Assembly: GCA_018813975.1 (NCBI GenBank)
Contig: JAHJAQ010000103.1
Span: forward strand, 1 to 15,686
Direction: 5' to 3'
Source: Microcaldota archaeon
GTDB taxonomy: Archaea > Iainarchaeota > Iainarchaeia > Iainarchaeales > JAGVWC01
DNA length: 15,686 nt
Below, one piece after another: positions 7,384 to 13,932 of this stretch. A program made the position numbers and the translations under genes. Under the pieces are notes generated by a model. It made no database searches, was not told the DNA's origin, and saw nothing but the letters and a program-made list of their open reading frames with translations. Each line of letters begins with the position of its first letter. Position 1 is the first letter of the stretch.

Positions 7384-8907
7384 TTGGGGTTAAAACCACT
7401 AGTATTAGATGGACCTGATTTGTCGATTGAAGATGTCGTCCAAGTAGCGCGAGAGTATCGGCTGGTCAAAATCTCCAAACAAGCCGAAAAAAAGATTCAA
7501 GAAAGCGCTGCCTTGGTTCAATCGTTTGTAGAAGACGAAAAACTTGTTTATGGCATTACCACTGGAGTGGGAGATTTAGCGCGTGTTTCTATTTCTTTGG
7601 AAGAATTAGAGCTATTACAACAAAATCTGTTAGAAAGCCATGCCGTGGGGGTTGGCGATTTTTTTGAAACCGAAATCGTTAGAGCAGCTTTGTTATTGCG
7701 CATTAATAGTTTAGTACAAGGTTTTTCCGGCGTAAGACTTTCTACTTTGAATGTTTTAGTGCACTTGTTAAACAAGCAAGTCCACTCATTGGTTCCAGAA
7801 AAAGGATCGGTTGGTGCTAGTGGAGACTTAGCTCCCCTCGCCCATTTAATGCTTCCTTTAACTGGAAAGGGAATGGTAGAACTAAATGGTGTTCACTTGT
7901 CTGCTGTACAAGCCCTAAAACAAGTTGGTTTGGAACCCATTAAACTGGCTCCAAAAGAAGGATTGGCTTTAATAAATGGCACCCAGTTTATGAGCGCTAT
8001 TGCGTGTTTGGGTGTTTTTGATGGGATTGGATTGATTAAAAATGCAGAAATTGCTTCTGCCTTGTCTTTTGAGGCATTGCATGGTCAGACCAGTTCGTTT
8101 GAAGCAGAATTGCATAATGTTCGCCCGCATCCTGGTCAAGTGTACTGTGCCAGGAATATTCGGCGTTTAATCAAGCATTCCAGGATTGTGGATACTCCAA
8201 ACGAGCACATTCAAGACCCGTATTCTTTGCGGTGTATTCCACAAGTAGTGGGGCCGGTTCGCGATACCCTATTGTTTTGTAAAAAAATCGTGGAAACAGA
8301 ACTCAATTCGGTTACGGATAATCCGCTTATTTTTTCAGAAGAAAAAAAAGTATTGTCGGGCGGGAATTTTCATGGCGAATACCTTGCTTTTGCCTTGGAC
8401 TTTTTGAACATTGCAATTAGTGAGTTAGCAAGTATTGCCGAACGTCGAATCGCGCGATTAGTGGATTCAAAGTTGAGTGGATTGCCTTCTTTTTTGGTTT
8501 CAAAAGCAGGAGTGAATTCGGGTTTTATGATTGTACAATATACCGCTGCTTCTTTGGTTTCTCAAAACAAGGGATTGTGTTTTCCCGCGAGTGTAGATTC
8601 TATTCCAACCTCTGCCAACCAAGAAGACCATGTGAGCATGGGCAGCATTTCCGCGAACAAATTTCGCGAGATATTATTTAATGTTCAAAACGTGATTGGA
8701 ATTGAATTCTTGTGTGCCAGTCAAGCCCTTAATTTTGTGTCAAATTCTCCTGGCGTGGGTACTAAAATTGCCTGGGAAACCGTTCGAGAAAAAATTCCTT
8801 TTATTAAAAAAGACTGCGAACTATATCCCCTCATCCATGAATCCTTTTCTCTTGTAAAATCCAATGCCATTGTCTCTGCAGTAGAACAAAAAATCGGTGC
8901 ACTCTAA
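7384..8907 (+). CDS. hutH: Histidine ammonia-lyase
   Basis: This enzyme removes ammonia from L-histidine to give trans-urocanate, using an MIO cofactor made from its own Ala-Ser-Gly. The 507-aa length is usual. Residues match Pseudomonas HutH: Y56 (Y53 there), H86 in ESHAVG (H83), A145-S146-G147 in GSVGASGDLAPLAH (MIO), N198 (N195), Y280 and R283 in QDPYSLRC, F329 in GGNFH and E414 in NQEDHVSM. The retained Glu favours histidine over Phe or Tyr as substrate. The start is TTG at 7384, supported by GGTGAGGGG just before it; a nearby ATG at 7371 is out of frame. hutU, hutI and ftcD are not in the window, so the fate of urocanate is unclear. A hairpin begins at the base after the stop. Confidence 0.95.
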   Translation: MGLKPLVLDGPDLSIEDVVQVAREYRLVKISKQAEKKIQESAALVQSFVEDEKLVYGITTGVGDLARVSISLEELELLQQNLLESHAVGVGDFFETEIVRAALLLRINSLVQGFSGVRLSTLNVLVHLLNKQVHSLVPEKGSVGASGDLAPLAHLMLPLTGKGMVELNGVHLSAVQALKQVGLEPIKLAPKEGLALINGTQFMSAIACLGVFDGIGLIKNAEIASALSFEALHGQTSSFEAELHNVRPHPGQVYCARNIRRLIKHSRIVDTPNEHIQDPYSLRCIPQVVGPVRDTLLFCKKIVETELNSVTDNPLIFSEEKKVLSGGNFHGEYLAFALDFLNIAISELASIAERRIARLVDSKLSGLPSFLVSKAGVNSGFMIVQYTAASLVSQNKGLCFPASVDSIPTSANQEDHVSMGSISANKFREILFNVQNVIGIEFLCASQALNFVSNSPGVGTKIAWETVREKIPFIKKDCELYPLIHESFSLVKSNAIVSAVEQKIGAL

Positions 8908-8939
8908 CAGCCTTTTTCAAAAAAAGGCTGGCGAAAAAC
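8908..8939. repeat. A/T-core hairpin repeat, copy 1 (possible hutH terminator)
   Basis: CAGCCTTTTT, a C, and AAAAAAAGGCTG form a near-perfect hairpin at 8908-8930, followed by GCGAAAAAC. The whole 31-32 bp unit recurs at 9087-9117 with one A fewer. It starts at the base right after the hutH stop. Both strands carry a T run, so it could end transcription in either direction. Confidence 0.75.
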
Positions 8940-8959
8940 GGGGTTTATAGTTCTTTTGT

Positions 8960-8984
8960 CAACTTTTCTTTTTAAGAAAAGTTG
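8960..8984. repeat. Palindrome abutting tRNA-Pro(GGG) 5' end
   Basis: CAACTTTTCTT, TTT and AAGAAAAGTTG form a perfect 11-bp inverted repeat. Its last base is immediately before the first base of tRNA-Pro(GGG). A TATA-like TTTATAG at 8944-8950 would put the tRNA start inside the palindrome. Confidence 0.7.
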
Positions 8985-9058
8985 GGGGCCGTAGTCTAGC
9001 TTGGTTAGGATTTAAGCTCGGGGAGCTTACGACGGGAGTTCAAAACTCCCCGGTCCCA
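8985..9058 (+). tRNA. tRNA-Pro (anticodon GGG), with C33
   Basis: The 74-nt gene folds fully. The acceptor GGGGCCG pairs with CGGTCCC (one G-T pair). The D stem is GTCT/GGAT with a 10-nt loop. The anticodon stem is TAAGC/GCTTA with loop TCGGGGA. The variable loop is CGAC, and the T stem GGGAG/CTCCC closes TTCAAAA. The discriminator is A, and CCA is not encoded. The loop register is fixed by five Watson-Crick pairs, so position 33 is C rather than the near-universal U, and the anticodon is GGG. It reads CCC and CCU. It lies 121 bp upstream of proS and is bracketed by hairpin repeats. Confidence 0.95.
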
Positions 9059-9060
9059 AA

Positions 9061-9081
9061 CAGCTTTTTTAAAAAAAGCTG
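9061..9081. repeat. A/T-core hairpin repeat, copy 2 (possible tRNA terminator)
   Basis: CAGCTTTTTT and AAAAAAAGCTG form a hairpin starting 2 nt after the tRNA discriminator base. It has the outer and inner design of copies 1 and 3 but CAGC instead of CAGCC arms. It is followed by GCAAA and then copy 3. Confidence 0.75.
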
Positions 9082-9086
9082 GCAAA

Positions 9087-9117
9087 CAGCCTTTTTCAAA
9101 AAAGGCTGGCGAAAAAC
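9087..9117. repeat. A/T-core hairpin repeat, copy 3
   Basis: CAGCCTTTTT, C and AAAAAAGGCTG followed by GCGAAAAAC repeat copy 1 almost base for base. It lies 5 bp after copy 2 and about 60 bp before the proS start. The shared flank GCGAAAAAC outside the hairpin shows duplication rather than convergent terminators only. Confidence 0.75.
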
Positions 9118-9135
9118 ACTGTCTTTGGTAGTACT

Positions 9136-9148
9136 TGCCCTTCGGGCA
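9136..9148. repeat. Small GC hairpin upstream of proS
   Basis: TGCCCTTCGGGCA can form a short stem with a TTC or CTTCG loop. It lies immediately before the proS TATA box. Because the proS transcript probably starts near 9180, this hairpin would act on DNA or on read-through RNA only. Confidence 0.35.
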
Positions 9149-9149
9149 G

Positions 9150-9157
9150 TTTAAATA
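9150..9157 (+). promoter_or_regulatory. TATA box for proS
   Basis: TTTAAATA is centred about 26 nt before the proS ATG at 9180, and no Shine-Dalgarno sequence lies between. The mRNA is therefore probably leaderless. Confidence 0.6.
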
Positions 9158-9179
9158 GTATTATTTCGTTGTTGATACT

Positions 9180-10664
9180 ATGGCCGCTGAAAAGAATTCC
9201 AAATTCGAAAAGGTTACTTTTGATATTGACAAGAACAACAATTTTTCAGAATGGTTTACAGAAATCATTAAAAGAGCCGAACTAGCGGATTTGCGCTATA
9301 ACGTAAAAGGATTCCTTGTTTTTCAGCCCTGGTCTGTTATTGTAATGGAAAAAATGTATTCTTTGCTTGAAGTAAACCTTCAAAAAAAAGGTCATAATCC
9401 GTATTGGTACCCGGTTGTTATTCCGGAAAAAAACTTTTTAGTAGAAAAAGATCATGTAGAAGGCTTTGCGCCAGAGGTTTTTTGGGTTACCGAACACGGT
9501 GCGGGGGAAAAGCTAGAAGAAAAACTTGCTTTGCGCCCTACCAGTGAAACCGCTTTTTACCAAATGTTTGCGTGGTGGATTCGTTCCTACAATGATTTGC
9601 CCTTGAAAACCTATCAGCGCGGAGCAGTTTACCGCTATGAAACCAAAGCAACCAGACCATTCTTGCGGTCAAGAGAATTTCATTGGATTGAAGCCCACAA
9701 TGCTTTCGCTACGCACGAAGAAGCCTTGCAACAAGTAAAAGAGGATATGCAAATCACTCAAGAATTTATGGGAGAACAATTGGGCATTCCAACGATTTTT
9801 TTTCAAAGGCCTCAATGGGACAAGTTTCCTGGAGCGCTTAACACGTTTGCAGCAGATTCTTTAATGCCGGATGGTAAAACCATTCAACAACCTTCTTCGC
9901 ATGATTTGGGACAAAACTTTTCAAAAGCATTCAAGGTGTTGTTCACGGACAAGGATGGAAAAGAAAAACATCCTTTCATTACGTGTTATGGCCCTGCCAT
10001 TTCCCGTATTTTTGCTTCGTTGATTGCGATTCACGGAGACAATAATGGCTTGCGCTTTCCCTTTGAGGTGGCCCCCAAACAAATTGTTATTGTTCCAATT
10101 GCCGTGCAAAAAGAAAAAAAATTAATTCCATTTGTCAAAAAACTCGCTTTGGAATTACAAGAAGCGGGTTATCGAGTAGAATTGGATTTGTCCGATCGAA
10201 AGCCGGGAGACAAGTTTTATTTTTGGGAAATGAAAGGAGTCCCCTTGCGCATTGAAGTGGGTCCCAAAGAACTCCAGCAAAAAAAGCTCACGTTGTTTAG
10301 ACGCGATACTAAGAAAAAAGAAGTAATTGCCCAAAAAGAATTGCTAAAATGGATTCCAAAAACCGGAAAAGCATTATCCGAGAATCTGAAAAAACAAGCC
10401 AGTCACTTGTTTGATGGTGCCATAAAGAATGCAGATTCTTTTGAAGAATTAGCGCGATTGGTGAATACCCGAGGGTTTGTAAAGTGCAATTTTTGTGCGG
10501 ATGGAAAAGAGGGGGAAGAGTGTGCTGAAAAAGTAGAAAAAGAATTAGCAGCGGATATTCGGGGCAAGCGCGCGGATAAAAAAGAAAGTCCTTTTGGAAG
10601 CCAAAAGTGCGTGGTGTGTGGAAAGCCCTCCAAAGAAGTGTTTTACATTGCCAAACAATACTAG
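9180..10664 (+). CDS. proS: Prolyl-tRNA synthetase (archaeal/eukaryotic type)
   Basis: ProRS attaches proline to tRNA-Pro. The 494-aa protein is class II. A motif 1 region lies near 60-83 (GHNPYWYPVVIPE), then LRPTSETAFY (118-127), motif 2 RPFLRSREFHWIEAHNAF (159-176), SSHDLGQNFSKAF (239-251) and motif 3 GPAISRIFASLIAIHGD (271-287). The anticodon-binding domain is about 300-400. A C-terminal domain has C436-x2-C439, C448 and C477-x2-C480, the Zn-type domain of this class, and ends in a Tyr as usual. It lacks the bacterial-type editing insertion. The ATG at 9180 has a TATA box 26 nt upstream, so it is probably leaderless. A methyltransferase and a HAD gene follow closely. A tRNA-Pro(GGG) lies just upstream. 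Confidence 0.97.
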   Translation: MAAEKNSKFEKVTFDIDKNNNFSEWFTEIIKRAELADLRYNVKGFLVFQPWSVIVMEKMYSLLEVNLQKKGHNPYWYPVVIPEKNFLVEKDHVEGFAPEVFWVTEHGAGEKLEEKLALRPTSETAFYQMFAWWIRSYNDLPLKTYQRGAVYRYETKATRPFLRSREFHWIEAHNAFATHEEALQQVKEDMQITQEFMGEQLGIPTIFFQRPQWDKFPGALNTFAADSLMPDGKTIQQPSSHDLGQNFSKAFKVLFTDKDGKEKHPFITCYGPAISRIFASLIAIHGDNNGLRFPFEVAPKQIVIVPIAVQKEKKLIPFVKKLALELQEAGYRVELDLSDRKPGDKFYFWEMKGVPLRIEVGPKELQQKKLTLFRRDTKKKEVIAQKELLKWIPKTGKALSENLKKQASHLFDGAIKNADSFEELARLVNTRGFVKCNFCADGKEGEECAEKVEKELAADIRGKRADKKESPFGSQKCVVCGKPSKEVFYIAKQY

Positions 10665-10672
10665 GTGGAAAA

Positions 10673-11461
10673 GTGCCAAGACTAAAACAAGGTGGTCGAC
10701 GCTTTATTGAACGTGTCAGCAGACCAAAACCCGGTTCTGCTTCTAATGCTGGACTGGTTTCTGATATTACTTGGCGAGAACACCTTGCGCGTTATCAATT
10801 TGCAGGCCAGGTTTTACCGCCAAAAGGTCGTTTTTTGGATATTGCAGTGGGAACCGGTTATGGTTCTGAAGTGCTGTTGAATGCTGGTGGATTTGAGAAT
10901 CGGCGTCGGATTGTTGGCGTGGATATTTCCAAACAAGCGATTGCAGAAGCAAGGGATGTTAAGGGGCTTCGATTGGTGCGAGCAAACGCAGAAAAAACAC
11001 CTTTTAAATCACATTCTTTTGATGGTATTGTTTCGTTTGAAACTATTGAGCATTTGAAAAATCCAAGGGCCTTTCTTTTAGAGGCAAAACGATTAATGAA
11101 AAGAGAAGGTTCTTTTGTGGTTTCGACTCCCGTAAAAGAATTGTATTCGGCTTTTACTGGGCGACCTTGGAATCCTTTTCACACAAAAGAATTTCGTTTT
11201 TTTGAATTTGTAGATTTGCTGAGAAAGCATTTTGGAAGTGTGGAATTGTATGGGCAGAGTATTCCTCGGCGAGCGCGTGATTATTTGGGTTTGTTTGGTG
11301 TTCAGTTTATGGATCAAATTGGTGCGCGTGGTTTGGTTAAGGCTGTTTTGCCAGAGCGTTTTAAAAAAGCACCCGCAGCACTCCCTGCGATTGAACCTAT
11401 TTCTAGAAAAGGACCGCGACCCTTGTATTTAATTGCCGTTTGCAAAGACCCAAAGTATTAA
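10673..11461 (+). CDS. Class I SAM-dependent methyltransferase
   Basis: The 262-aa protein has a Rossmann methyltransferase fold: motif I FLDIAVGTGYGS (54-65), the acidic residue of strand 2 in VGVDIS (D84), NAEKTPF (105-111), FDGIVSFETIEHL (116-128) and a post-core STP (151-153). NPFHTKEF (167-174) is common in methyltransferases linked to sugar or polysaccharide synthesis, but the substrate cannot be fixed. I chose GTG at 10673: GGTGG overlaps the proS stop a few bases upstream, and an in-frame start at 10607 would put 66 bases inside proS. It is 8 nt from proS and overlaps the HAD gene by 1 nt (TAATG), so the three form an operon. The N-terminus is basic (MPRLKQGGRR). Confidence 0.9.
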   Translation: MPRLKQGGRRFIERVSRPKPGSASNAGLVSDITWREHLARYQFAGQVLPPKGRFLDIAVGTGYGSEVLLNAGGFENRRRIVGVDISKQAIAEARDVKGLRLVRANAEKTPFKSHSFDGIVSFETIEHLKNPRAFLLEAKRLMKREGSFVVSTPVKELYSAFTGRPWNPFHTKEFRFFEFVDLLRKHFGSVELYGQSIPRRARDYLGLFGVQFMDQIGARGLVKAVLPERFKKAPAALPAIEPISRKGPRPLYLIAVCKDPKY

Positions 11462-12141
11462 TGGTGTTTTTTTTGAAAAAACAAAAAATAAAAGCAATTT
11501 TGTTTGATTTGGACGGCACTCTAATTGATTCTATTCCATTGCACAAAAAATCGTTTCAATTATTGTTCCAAGAGTTTGGCTGTTCTTTAAAAATTTCCGA
11601 GGTTTCCAAGTATATTCGCTGGTCTACAGAAGAAATTTATCAAAAACTAAAAGTGCGCGAGCGATTGGACTTGGATTTGGAAAAGTTTTTGCAGTTGCGC
11701 AGAAAAAAATATTATTCTTTGATTTCCCGCAAAAAACTCGTTTTTGAAAACAGGGTAAAAGCCTTGAAAAAGCTCAAGAAAAAGTATTGTTTGGGATTGG
11801 TAACCAATTCTTCTCGTTTTAGTATGGAACGTTCTACAACCGCTAGATTTCGCAAGCTATTCAATCCAACCATAACGTTTTCAGATGTTTTAAGGGGCAA
11901 ACCAAATCCCGAAATGCTATTACTGGCTTGCAAAAAATTGCGGGTAAAGCCTTCTGAGTGCATACTGATTGGGGATTCGATAGTGGATGTAAAGGCAGCC
12001 AAAGCAGCCGGAATAAAGGTTTTAGCGTTTTATCATAAAACCGGTGCTTCTTCCCTTTCCGAGCTTCGCAAAACCAAGCCCACTAAACTCATTCGAAATT
12101 TACGCGAACTCGATTCTTTTTTGAAAAAAATCGAAAACTAG
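11461..12141 (+). CDS. HAD-superfamily hydrolase (phosphatase-like)
   Basis: The 226-aa protein shows all HAD motifs. Motif I is FDLDGTL, with nucleophile D16 and acid D18. Motif II is TNSS with T115. Motif III is GKPNP with K147. Motif IV is GDSIVDVKAAKAAG with D172 and D176. A helical cap between about 25 and 95 fits the phosphoglycolate phosphatase / beta-phosphoglucomutase-like subgroup; the substrate is unknown. The ATG at 11461 overlaps the methyltransferase stop by one base; a TTG 21 nt upstream is less likely. It is last in the proS operon. Its TAG and the TAG of the opposing GNAT gene share the CTAG at 12138-12141. Confidence 0.93.
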   Translation: MVFFLKKQKIKAILFDLDGTLIDSIPLHKKSFQLLFQEFGCSLKISEVSKYIRWSTEEIYQKLKVRERLDLDLEKFLQLRRKKYYSLISRKKLVFENRVKALKKLKKKYCLGLVTNSSRFSMERSTTARFRKLFNPTITFSDVLRGKPNPEMLLLACKKLRVKPSECILIGDSIVDVKAAKAAGIKVLAFYHKTGASSLSELRKTKPTKLIRNLRELDSFLKKIEN

Positions 12142-12596
12142 TGCACGCCATGCCATTCTTTCTCGAATTCGAGTTTGTACTCTTCAACCATGGCATTATC
12201 GATTTTTTTGGGAAGGGCTCTCACCCACACAAAACCCTGGTTTTCGTACAGTTCTCTTGCAATTTGGTTTTCTTGTTTTACCCATAACCAAATCCTTTCA
12301 AAACCTTTTTCTTGCATTTTTTGAATGCCTTCTTCCAGCACTTGTTTTCCAATGCCTTGATTTCGAAAAGAAGGCAGAATCGCGAGTGCGTTTAAGCGTA
12401 CTTCTTTTTTTTCGCCTAAAACCTCAAACTCTATAAATCCTACTAACTGGTTTTCAATGGTTTTTTTGTACAAAAAAAAGAATGGATTATTCAGTTTGGA
12501 TTCGAGTTTTTCTTTTGGTTTTTTAACATAGGGGAATTCTTGTTCAATGAGTGCTTGAATGGCTTTCAAATCGTTTTGCAATACTTTTTCGAGCAT
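12138..12596 (-). CDS. GNAT-family N-acetyltransferase
   Basis: The 152-aa protein has the acetyl-CoA-binding motif A in ALAILPSFRNQGIGKQVLEE (70-89), with the pyrophosphate loop R78-N-Q-G-I-G-K84, and motif B in NQIARELYENQGFVWV (110-125). The acceptor could be a small amine, a peptide or a protein; nothing here decides it. I chose the ATG at 12596, two bases after the PIN gene stop, because longer in-frame starts would overlap that gene by about 50 nt. It is the last gene of a three-gene minus-strand operon with a PIN protein and an unknown helical protein. The 3' end overlaps the HAD gene by 4 bp. Confidence 0.9.
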   Translation of the reverse strand: MLEKVLQNDLKAIQALIEQEFPYVKKPKEKLESKLNNPFFFLYKKTIENQLVGFIEFEVLGEKKEVRLNALAILPSFRNQGIGKQVLEEGIQKMQEKGFERIWLWVKQENQIARELYENQGFVWVRALPKKIDNAMVEEYKLEFEKEWHGVH

Positions 12597-12598
12597 GT

Positions 12599-13279
12599 TT
12601 AACCGTTTTTTGTAATGAATTCTTTGATTTCGTTGCTGGAAATCGCGCAACCGGAAAACTTTACGGCGTACAAGGCTGCTTCTAGCGCTTGTTTGGTTTG
12701 GCTTAATTCATACTTGAACAAGTCGTGTTGGTAGGCCCATGCTAGTAAATCACTCGAGCGCACGATAACGGTTTTTTGGAATTGTTCTTGAATGGCTTTT
12801 AAATTGGCTTCGTTTTTTTGAATTTTTTTATCGTGTTTCATACTAATATAATTGTGCAAGCGTAATGGCTCTTCAATCAGCATGCGCGCAGTCCTTTCAT
12901 CAATCACCAAGGCGTCTGCTTTGAGAGAAATGTATATGGCCATGCTTTCAATTTCGCCTGCTTGGAGAATGCGTAAGGGGTTTTCATTCACAAAAAAACA
13001 ATGATTGCTTTTTTCTTCGATTTGTTTGGCAAGTACTTGACTTTGGGGGGTTGGTTGTACAACCTCTAACCAGTTATCCTCTATCGCTTGTTGTACGCGA
13101 ACGGCGTTTAATTCGAATCGTTTAATGTGTTGTGGTTTTTCCACGGTTTCTCTCCAGACTGAGGGGGTGATTAAAAATCGCGCGCCAGAATGGGATTGAA
13201 TCTTTTTGAGTAACTCAAAAAAACATTTTTCTGATAAGGAAATAAGGGAAGAAGAATCAAAAATAATAAGGCTGGTCAT
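12599..13279 (-). CDS. PIN-domain protein (putative ribonuclease)
   Basis: The 226-aa protein matches the PIN fold in order: strand 1 LIIFDSSSLISL with D8, VWRETVEK with E44, AGEIESMAIY with E109 or E111, and ADALVIDERTAR with D127. These acids bind the metal in PIN ribonucleases. It is longer than a usual VapC toxin (about 130-150 aa), with a helical C-terminal extension of roughly 90 residues after the core. Its ATG overlaps the TGA of the upstream helical protein, and the GNAT gene starts 2 nt after its stop. No small antitoxin-like gene is adjacent, so I do not call it a VapBC toxin. The ribosome binding site GGGA sits in the loop of a CTAGAA/TTCTAG inverted repeat at 13281-13296. Confidence 0.82.
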   Translation of the reverse strand: MTSLIIFDSSSLISLSEKCFFELLKKIQSHSGARFLITPSVWRETVEKPQHIKRFELNAVRVQQAIEDNWLEVVQPTPQSQVLAKQIEEKSNHCFFVNENPLRILQAGEIESMAIYISLKADALVIDERTARMLIEEPLRLHNYISMKHDKKIQKNEANLKAIQEQFQKTVIVRSSDLLAWAYQHDLFKYELSQTKQALEAALYAVKFSGCAISSNEIKEFITKNG

Positions 13280-13827
13280 TCTAGAATCCCTTCTAGTTGT
13301 GCCACTCTTTCACTCATGGTTTTTCGACTTGGTTGTTCATCGTGCAATTTGGTATAACCAATGTATTGGAACAGGTTTTTTTTATCCGCATTGGTAAGAG
13401 AGGTTGCTTGGCCTAAACTCAAACCAAATGCATATAATGAACTGGCTTGTTTGACTCGGCTTTTTTCCATGAGGTTTTGTACAAAGTTTCCTAGATCGGA
13501 ATCGGTTTGCCGAATTTTTTGTGTGATTTGTTCCAGGTTTTTTTCAAATTTTTTGGCTTTTTTTTGTTTGAGGCTTTGAATGCTGTCTGCTAGTTTTTGT
13601 TGAATGATTTTTTGAATGGTATTCCATTTTTTGTGGGTTCGAACGTGTTGTTTGCTTAATAATTTGTGCAAGGCATAAGCAATGACAGCAATTTTTGCTT
13701 CTATGGGGTTGTTGCTGAGAGCCGCTCTTTTAATGGTTTGATTGGCGATTTGGCGTAGTTCATGACTTTTTTTGGCTTTGAATGCGCTTTGCACATTTAT
13801 CATGCTGGGTAATAAGGGTTCTAACAT
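13276..13827 (-). CDS. Unknown helical, Lys/Gln-rich protein
   Basis: The 183-aa product (from the ATG at 13827) is nearly all helical. A middle section, NPIEAKIAVIAYALHKLLSK, looks like a packed helical bundle. A Lys/Gln/Glu-rich coiled-coil stretch follows (KQKKAKKFEKNLEQITQKIR), and a C-terminal piece ends in ERVAQLEGILE. No known motif is visible. A longer frame opens with TTG at 13938, but that would overlap the start of the opposing gene at 13933. The ATG at 13827 has a TATA-like CTTAAAAAAA about 28 nt upstream, so I prefer it. It is first in an operon with the PIN and GNAT genes, overlapping PIN by 4 nt, which suggests a partner role for the PIN protein. Confidence 0.75.
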   Translation of the reverse strand: MLEPLLPSMINVQSAFKAKKSHELRQIANQTIKRAALSNNPIEAKIAVIAYALHKLLSKQHVRTHKKWNTIQKIIQQKLADSIQSLKQKKAKKFEKNLEQITQKIRQTDSDLGNFVQNLMEKSRVKQASSLYAFGLSLGQATSLTNADKKNLFQYIGYTKLHDEQPSRKTMSERVAQLEGILE

Positions 13828-13850
13828 ACTGTCAAAAACAAGGTAATGCT

Positions 13851-13860
13851 TTTTTTTAAG
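13851..13860 (-). promoter_or_regulatory. Putative TATA box for the PIN operon
   Basis: The minus strand reads CTTAAAAAAA, centred about 28 nt before the ATG at 13827. A second candidate is the CTATTTTAAAC at 13900-13910 read on the minus strand, which would give a longer leader. Confidence 0.35.
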
Positions 13861-13899
13861 GCTTTTCTTGAAAAATCGTGTTTTGGGGTTATAGGGATT

Positions 13900-13910
13900 G
13901 TTTAAAATAG
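13900..13910 (+). promoter_or_regulatory. TATA box for the secreted-protein operon
   Basis: GTTTAAAATAG is centred about 28 nt before the ATG at 13933, with no Shine-Dalgarno sequence between. A leaderless mRNA is expected. Confidence 0.5.
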
Positions 13911-13932
13911 TTCTATTTTTGTTATTCTTATC

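Noticed and set aside
7384..8907. Phenylalanine or tyrosine ammonia-lyase
   Set aside because: The SH at 85-86 together with E414 matches histidine ammonia-lyases; PAL and TAL differ at these substrate-binding positions.
8908..9117. CRISPR array
   Set aside because: The repeats are short palindromes with unequal spacing and a tRNA gene between them; no regular spacers or cas genes are present.
10607..10672. Upstream start for the methyltransferase inside proS
   Set aside because: It would add 22 codons, most of them overlapping proS codons for its Cys-rich domain; GTG at 10673 has a ribosome binding site and begins a normal N-terminus.
12599..13279. VapBC-type toxin-antitoxin pair
   Set aside because: The PIN protein is much longer than VapC and no small DNA-binding antitoxin gene is next to it; the upstream gene encodes a 183-aa helical protein.
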